This document shows, in pieces, positions 60,737 to 64,000 of a stretch of DNA of 64,000 nucleotides. Origin of the DNA: JANLVI01 sp031363915 (lineage in GTDB: Bacteria > Vulcanimicrobiota > Vulcanimicrobiia > Vulcanimicrobiales > Vulcanimicrobiaceae); assembly GCA_031363915.1 (NCBI GenBank), contig JANLVI010000002.1, positions 1-64,000 on the forward strand, written 5' to 3'. Below the pieces are notes generated by a model. The model saw only the letters and a program-made list of their open reading frames with translations, was not told the DNA's origin and ran no database searches. Numbering within the stretch: position 1 is the first letter of the stretch; the number at the start of each line of letters is the position of its first letter. Position numbers and translations under genes: made by a program.

Positions 60737-62515
60737 ATGGCACTCTCAAGCGAAACCTTGGTCACTCTGCTTCGCCGCTCTCTGATCGAGATGCCGCGGA
60801 CGGCTCTCTTGGAACGCGATGCGGGAGGCGGCTGGGTGGGACTTGGCAATGCCGACATGCTCGCCCGCGTCGAAGCGATCGCCCTTGCGATCCGCGCTCG
60901 CGGCGTGGGCCGCGGCGAGCGCGTCGGCTTGATGGCCAGCAACTGTTCCGATTGGATCGTCGTCAATTTCGGCATCCTCTCTGCGGGCTGCGTGACCGTG
61001 CCGATCTATACGACGCAAGCGCCGGATCAAATCGAGATGATCCTCGTCGATAGCGATGCCAAGCTGCTCTTTATCGATCGCCCCGAGACGCTCGAGCGTC
61101 TGCACGCCGCGGGCCTCGCGTTGCCGCCGGTCGTCGAATTCACCGCGATCGACGGACTCGCAGCATGCGAAGTGCAGGGTATGGCGCTCCGCGCTGCCGA
61201 GCCCACGCGCGCCGCGGCGCTGGCCGCCGAGATCGCACCCGCGGACCTCGCGGTGCTCATCTACACCTCGGGCACGACGGGCCGTCCCAAAGGCGTGATG
61301 CTCTCGCACTTCAACATCGCATCGAACGCGATCGACTCGTTCGAAACCGTCGCCGACATTATTCTGCCGGGTTCGCAGGTGCTCTCGATGCTGCCGTACG
61401 CGCACATTTACGAACACACCAACATCTTCGGCTACTTCTCGCGCGGCGCGAGCATCTACATCACCCACGCGCCCGAACAGTTGCTCGAAGATTTGCGCTC
61501 CGTGAAACCGATCTGCACGTTCGCCGTGCCGCGCATCTTCGAGCGCGTGCTCGTCGGCATCAATGCAACCGCAAAGAAAGCCGGCGGACTGCGCGCGAAG
61601 CTCGTCCCATGGGCGCTGGGCGTCGGGCGCGACTACATGCGCGCCAAGCACGGCCCGGGATCGAACGGTTCGCTGCTCTCCTTGCAGTACGCACTCGCGC
61701 ACGCACTCGTGCTCAAGAAAATCCGTCCCATGCTGGGCCTCGATAACTTGATCTTCTTCGGCAGCGGCAGTGCGCCGCTACACGAGGATATCGCCTACAC
61801 GTTTGCCGGCTGCAATATTTCCATTCTCGAAGGATACGGCCTGAGCGAAGCAGCGCCCGTCGTCACGTGCAACGATCCGCACGATCCGCATATTGGCACT
61901 GTTGGCAAAGCGATACCGGGCGTCGAACTCAAACTCGACGTTGACGGCGAACTCCTCGTGCGCGGACCCAACGTCATGCAAGGCTACTATCACGATCCCG
62001 AATCGACGAGCACGACGATCGTCGACGGCTGGCTTCACACCGGGGACATCGCGACGATCGACCCCGAGGGCTACGTTAAAATCACCGACCGCAAGAAAGA
62101 ACTCTTCAAAACGTCGGGCGGCAAGTACATCGCCCCGGCGCGCGTCGAATCGTCAATCCGGCGGTCCGCATTCGTAAGCCAGGTGCTGGTGCTCGGTTCC
62201 GGACAGGCACATCCCGCGGCGCTTGTCTCACCGAATTGGCCCGCACTCAAAGCCGAACTCGATCTCGCCGCCGACCTGCCGACCGACGAATGTTCGAAGC
62301 TGCCGAGCGTCATCGACTTTCTCACGCGTGAGATGATCGCGCAGACGGCGGACCTTGCAAGTTTCGAGCAGATCCGTTGGGTCGGTGTGCTGCCGCGCGA
62401 TCTGACCGTCGAGGACGGCGAACTCTCGCCGACGCTCAAAGTCAAACGGCGGGTCGTCGAAGAGCGCTACGCGGCGCTGATCGAGGCGACGTTCGCCGCA
62501 GGAGCTCAGCGGTAG
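60737..62515 (+). CDS. long-chain acyl-CoA synthetase (AMP-binding, ACSL-like)
   Basis: This 592-residue ligase activates fatty acids to acyl-CoA via acyl-AMP. Motif A3 is LIYTSGTTGRPKGVMLSH near residue 175, followed by SMLPYAHIYEHTNIFGYFS, the FFGSGSAPLHEDIAY segment, A5 GYGLSEAAPVVTCN near 370, and A7-A10 DGWLHTGDIATIDPEGYV and DRKKELFKTSGGKYIAPARV with the catalytic lysine. The pattern GYGLSE plus a gate-domain insertion resembles long-chain (ACSL/FadD15) enzymes. It is divergent from the outer-membrane gene and ends 10 bp inside the convergent crotonase gene. Confidence 0.9.
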   Translation: MALSSETLVTLLRRSLIEMPRTALLERDAGGGWVGLGNADMLARVEAIALAIRARGVGRGERVGLMASNCSDWIVVNFGILSAGCVTVPIYTTQAPDQIEMILVDSDAKLLFIDRPETLERLHAAGLALPPVVEFTAIDGLAACEVQGMALRAAEPTRAAALAAEIAPADLAVLIYTSGTTGRPKGVMLSHFNIASNAIDSFETVADIILPGSQVLSMLPYAHIYEHTNIFGYFSRGASIYITHAPEQLLEDLRSVKPICTFAVPRIFERVLVGINATAKKAGGLRAKLVPWALGVGRDYMRAKHGPGSNGSLLSLQYALAHALVLKKIRPMLGLDNLIFFGSGSAPLHEDIAYTFAGCNISILEGYGLSEAAPVVTCNDPHDPHIGTVGKAIPGVELKLDVDGELLVRGPNVMQGYYHDPESTSTTIVDGWLHTGDIATIDPEGYVKITDRKKELFKTSGGKYIAPARVESSIRRSAFVSQVLVLGSGQAHPAALVSPNWPALKAELDLAADLPTDECSKLPSVIDFLTREMIAQTADLASFEQIRWVGVLPRDLTVEDGELSPTLKVKRRVVEERYAALIEATFAAGAQR

Positions 62516-63315
62516 TCGGCTTTGCGCCGTTCGTGAAACGCTGCCATCGCCTCGGCGAAGTCTTCGCCGTTCAAGAACGCCGCGTTCCAAACGGCCGTGA
62601 ACGCGAGGCCGTCGCTGACCGGCCGGTTCTGCGAGGCGTTCATCACGCGCTTGATGCCGCTCGTCGTGAGCGGCGAGTGCGCGGCGATCTCAGTCGCGAC
62701 CCGCGCAGCGTGAGCGTGTACGTCGCCGGTGATTTCGTTCACCAAGCCGATCGCGTGTGCACGCGCGGCGTCAATCGTCCGGCCGGTAAGCGCGAGTTCA
62801 CGCGCGTTGCCCTCGCCGACGATCATTGGCAGCCGCTGCAGGCCGCCCAAATCCGCGACGATCGCGAGCTGCACTTCGCGTAGAGAGAACTGCGCGGCGG
62901 GCGTCGCGTAACGAATGTCGCACGCCGAGATCAACTCCACGCCCGACCCGATACACCAGCCGTCGATCGCCGCGATCACCGGCATGCGCGCGTTCGCGAC
63001 GGCGTTAAATGCGTTCTGCATCCCCGCGAGCATGGCGAGAAACCCAACGCGGTCGCGACCGCTGTACGCTTGCCCAGGCTCGAGCCCCGGCTCGGCAAGC
63101 ATGGATTGCACGTCGAGGCCATAGGAGAAGTGATTGCCGCTGCCTTGCAGCACGACCGCGCGTACGGAGAGGTCGACATCGAGCGCCGCCATAGCCGGTG
63201 CAAGCTCGCGCCAGAGCGCAGGCCCCATGGCGTTGCCTTTGCCAGGCCCAAGCAATTCGACCGTCGCGACCGCACCATCACGCTCCACGCTCAGCGCCAG
63301 GGAATTTTGTTCCAT
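62506..63315 (-). CDS. enoyl-CoA hydratase/isomerase (dienoyl-CoA isomerase-like)
   Basis: This 269-residue crotonase has the oxyanion motif GSGNHFSYGLDVQSML near residue 65 and AAIDGWCIGSGVELISACD near 115, then FSLREVQLAIVADLGGLQRL near 143. The Glu in REVQLAIVADLG and the Asp fit the delta(3,5)-delta(2,4)-dienoyl-CoA isomerase subgroup better than typical hydratases, although the exact catalytic residues would need alignment. The start chosen (MEQNSLALS) is preceded by a further in-frame ATG seven codons upstream. It is divergent from the partial ligase gene, 41 bp apart. Confidence 0.8.
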   Translation of the reverse strand: MEQNSLALSVERDGAVATVELLGPGKGNAMGPALWRELAPAMAALDVDLSVRAVVLQGSGNHFSYGLDVQSMLAEPGLEPGQAYSGRDRVGFLAMLAGMQNAFNAVANARMPVIAAIDGWCIGSGVELISACDIRYATPAAQFSLREVQLAIVADLGGLQRLPMIVGEGNARELALTGRTIDAARAHAIGLVNEITGDVHAHAARVATEIAAHSPLTTSGIKRVMNASQNRPVSDGLAFTAVWNAAFLNGEDFAEAMAAFHERRKADYR

Positions 63316-63356
63316 CAGGCTTACTCCACGGATCACGCTTGTTCCAGAGGTTGCAT

Positions 63357-64000
63357 ATGAACGTCGTCAATCGCTCGGCCGACACCGGGACAATCCCCGG
63401 TCTCATGATGGATGTCCCGCTCACGATTCGCGGAATCCTCGAACACGCCGTACGCAACCACCCCAAACGCGAGATCGTCTCGCGCGACGGCGCCGGGATG
63501 GCACGTTACACGTACCGCGAGTTCGGCGCGCGCGTCGCGCAACTGGCGAACGCCTTGCGCCGCATGGGCATCAAGCCCGGCGACCGCGTCGCGAGTTTCG
63601 CTTGGAACACGCACCGGCATCTGGAACTGTACTACGCGGTGCCGTCCATCGGTGCGATCCTGCACACCGCGAACATCCGACTGTTCCCCGATCAGGTCGG
63701 CTACGTAATCGAGCATGCCGACGACAAGGTAATCTTCGTCGACGGTTCGCTCGCACCGGCGGTGAAAGCGGCGATCGACGCGCGCCCGGGCCTGGCCGAT
63801 CGCGGCTATGTAACGATGGGAGAGGCGACCGCCGCGCTACCGAGTGCGCGCGACTACGAAACGTTGCTCGCCGCAGAGAGCACGCAGATCGCGTGGCCCG
63901 ATCTCGATGAGAACGCGGCGGCGATGTTGTGCTACACCTCGGCGACGACGGGCGATCCCAAGGCGGCACTCTACACGCATCGTTCGACGGTCATCCACGC
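63357..64000 (+). CDS. AMP-dependent fatty-acyl-CoA ligase, N-terminal part (runs off right edge)
   Basis: The first 214 residues of an AMP-binding ligase are visible. The opening DVPLTIRGILEHAVRNHPKR, the GIKPGDRVASFAWNTHRHLE segment near residue 75 and LHTANIRLFPDQVGYVIEH near 105 match medium/long-chain AlkK-like ligases. The phosphate-binding loop near residue 195 reads CYTSATTGDPKAALYTHRS: both usual glycines (SGTTG, PKG) are alanine. Other residues of the motif and the lysine are intact. AGAGG lies 6 nt before the ATG. The remainder of the gene is outside the window. Confidence 0.85.
   Translation, partial: MNVVNRSADTGTIPGLMMDVPLTIRGILEHAVRNHPKREIVSRDGAGMARYTYREFGARVAQLANALRRMGIKPGDRVASFAWNTHRHLELYYAVPSIGAILHTANIRLFPDQVGYVIEHADDKVIFVDGSLAPAVKAAIDARPGLADRGYVTMGEATAALPSARDYETLLAAESTQIAWPDLDENAAAMLCYTSATTGDPKAALYTHRSTVIH

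Overview
This is a GC-rich bacterial chromosome window, densely packed on both strands. Neighbouring genes often overlap by 1-14 bp, and many starts are GTG or TTG. A TonB-receptor-like N-terminus, a lipobox protein, a putative outer-membrane barrel and many Sec signal peptides point to a diderm. The gene mix (complete protocatechuate 4,5-cleavage operon, pobA, acyl-CoA modules, OPT transporter, SUV3-type helicase, multi-domain chemoreceptors) would suit an aerobic soil chemoheterotroph. A lineage such as Candidatus Eremiobacterota/WPS-2 is possible, but that is only a guess from gene style. I saw no rRNA, tRNA, CRISPR array, insertion sequence or phage genes.

Layout. 1-8.5 kb: edge fragment of a TonB-receptor-like gene, a secreted hypothetical, then a seven-gene minus-strand operon (ligK-ligU/galD-ligJ-ligI-ligA-ligB-ligC) that takes protocatechuate to pyruvate and oxaloacetate, divergent from pobA, which makes protocatechuate from 4-hydroxybenzoate. 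8.5-22 kb: secreted hypothetical, MOSC protein, SUV3-like RNA helicase, soluble receptor with two MCP signalling modules, OPT transporter, a VOC / FAD-FeS dehydrogenase / TSUP operon, and a flavin monooxygenase. 22-29.3 kb: TelA / YbjQ-type operon, aldo-keto reductase, beta-propeller, an interrupted phosphatase gene whose in-frame TGA replaces the catalytic cysteine and is followed by a SECIS-like hairpin, threonine aldolase, and a ricin-type lectin. 29.3-37.4 kb: decayed DUF1338 gene, rpiA, CurA-like reductase, S9 and M13 peptidases, GH130-like protein. 37.4-41.1 kb: CsoR/CstR-type repressor with a palindromic operator, divergent from an RND pump plus DUF2892 protein. 41.2-47.5 kb: Fic remnant and a padR-fadE-fadB-fadA beta-oxidation operon. 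48-51.8 kb: periplasmic binding protein - chemoreceptor - paralogous binding protein operon. 51.9-58 kb: IclR regulator divergent from mmsA, followed by a chain of NUDIX, methyltransferase, nucleotidyltransferase, MFS and FecR genes. 58-64 kb: GDSL lipoprotein and outer-membrane protein, then two acyl-CoA ligases and a crotonase.

How it fits together. Aromatic acids flow pobA to LigAB, LigC, LigI, LigU, LigJ and LigK. Fatty acyl chains could be activated by the ligases at the right end and shortened by the fad operon, with MmsA handling methylmalonate semialdehyde. Two operons connect ligand or chemical sensing to output: the binding-protein/MCP operon and the CstR-like/RND/DUF2892 unit.

The most striking observation is the candidate selenocysteine phosphatase at 27205-27624. 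Its frame stays open and family-like on both sides of one TGA, the TGA lies exactly where the active-site cysteine belongs, and 20 nt downstream there is a 6-bp hairpin with a GGUC loop. A simple nonsense mutation or sequencing error is the main alternative.
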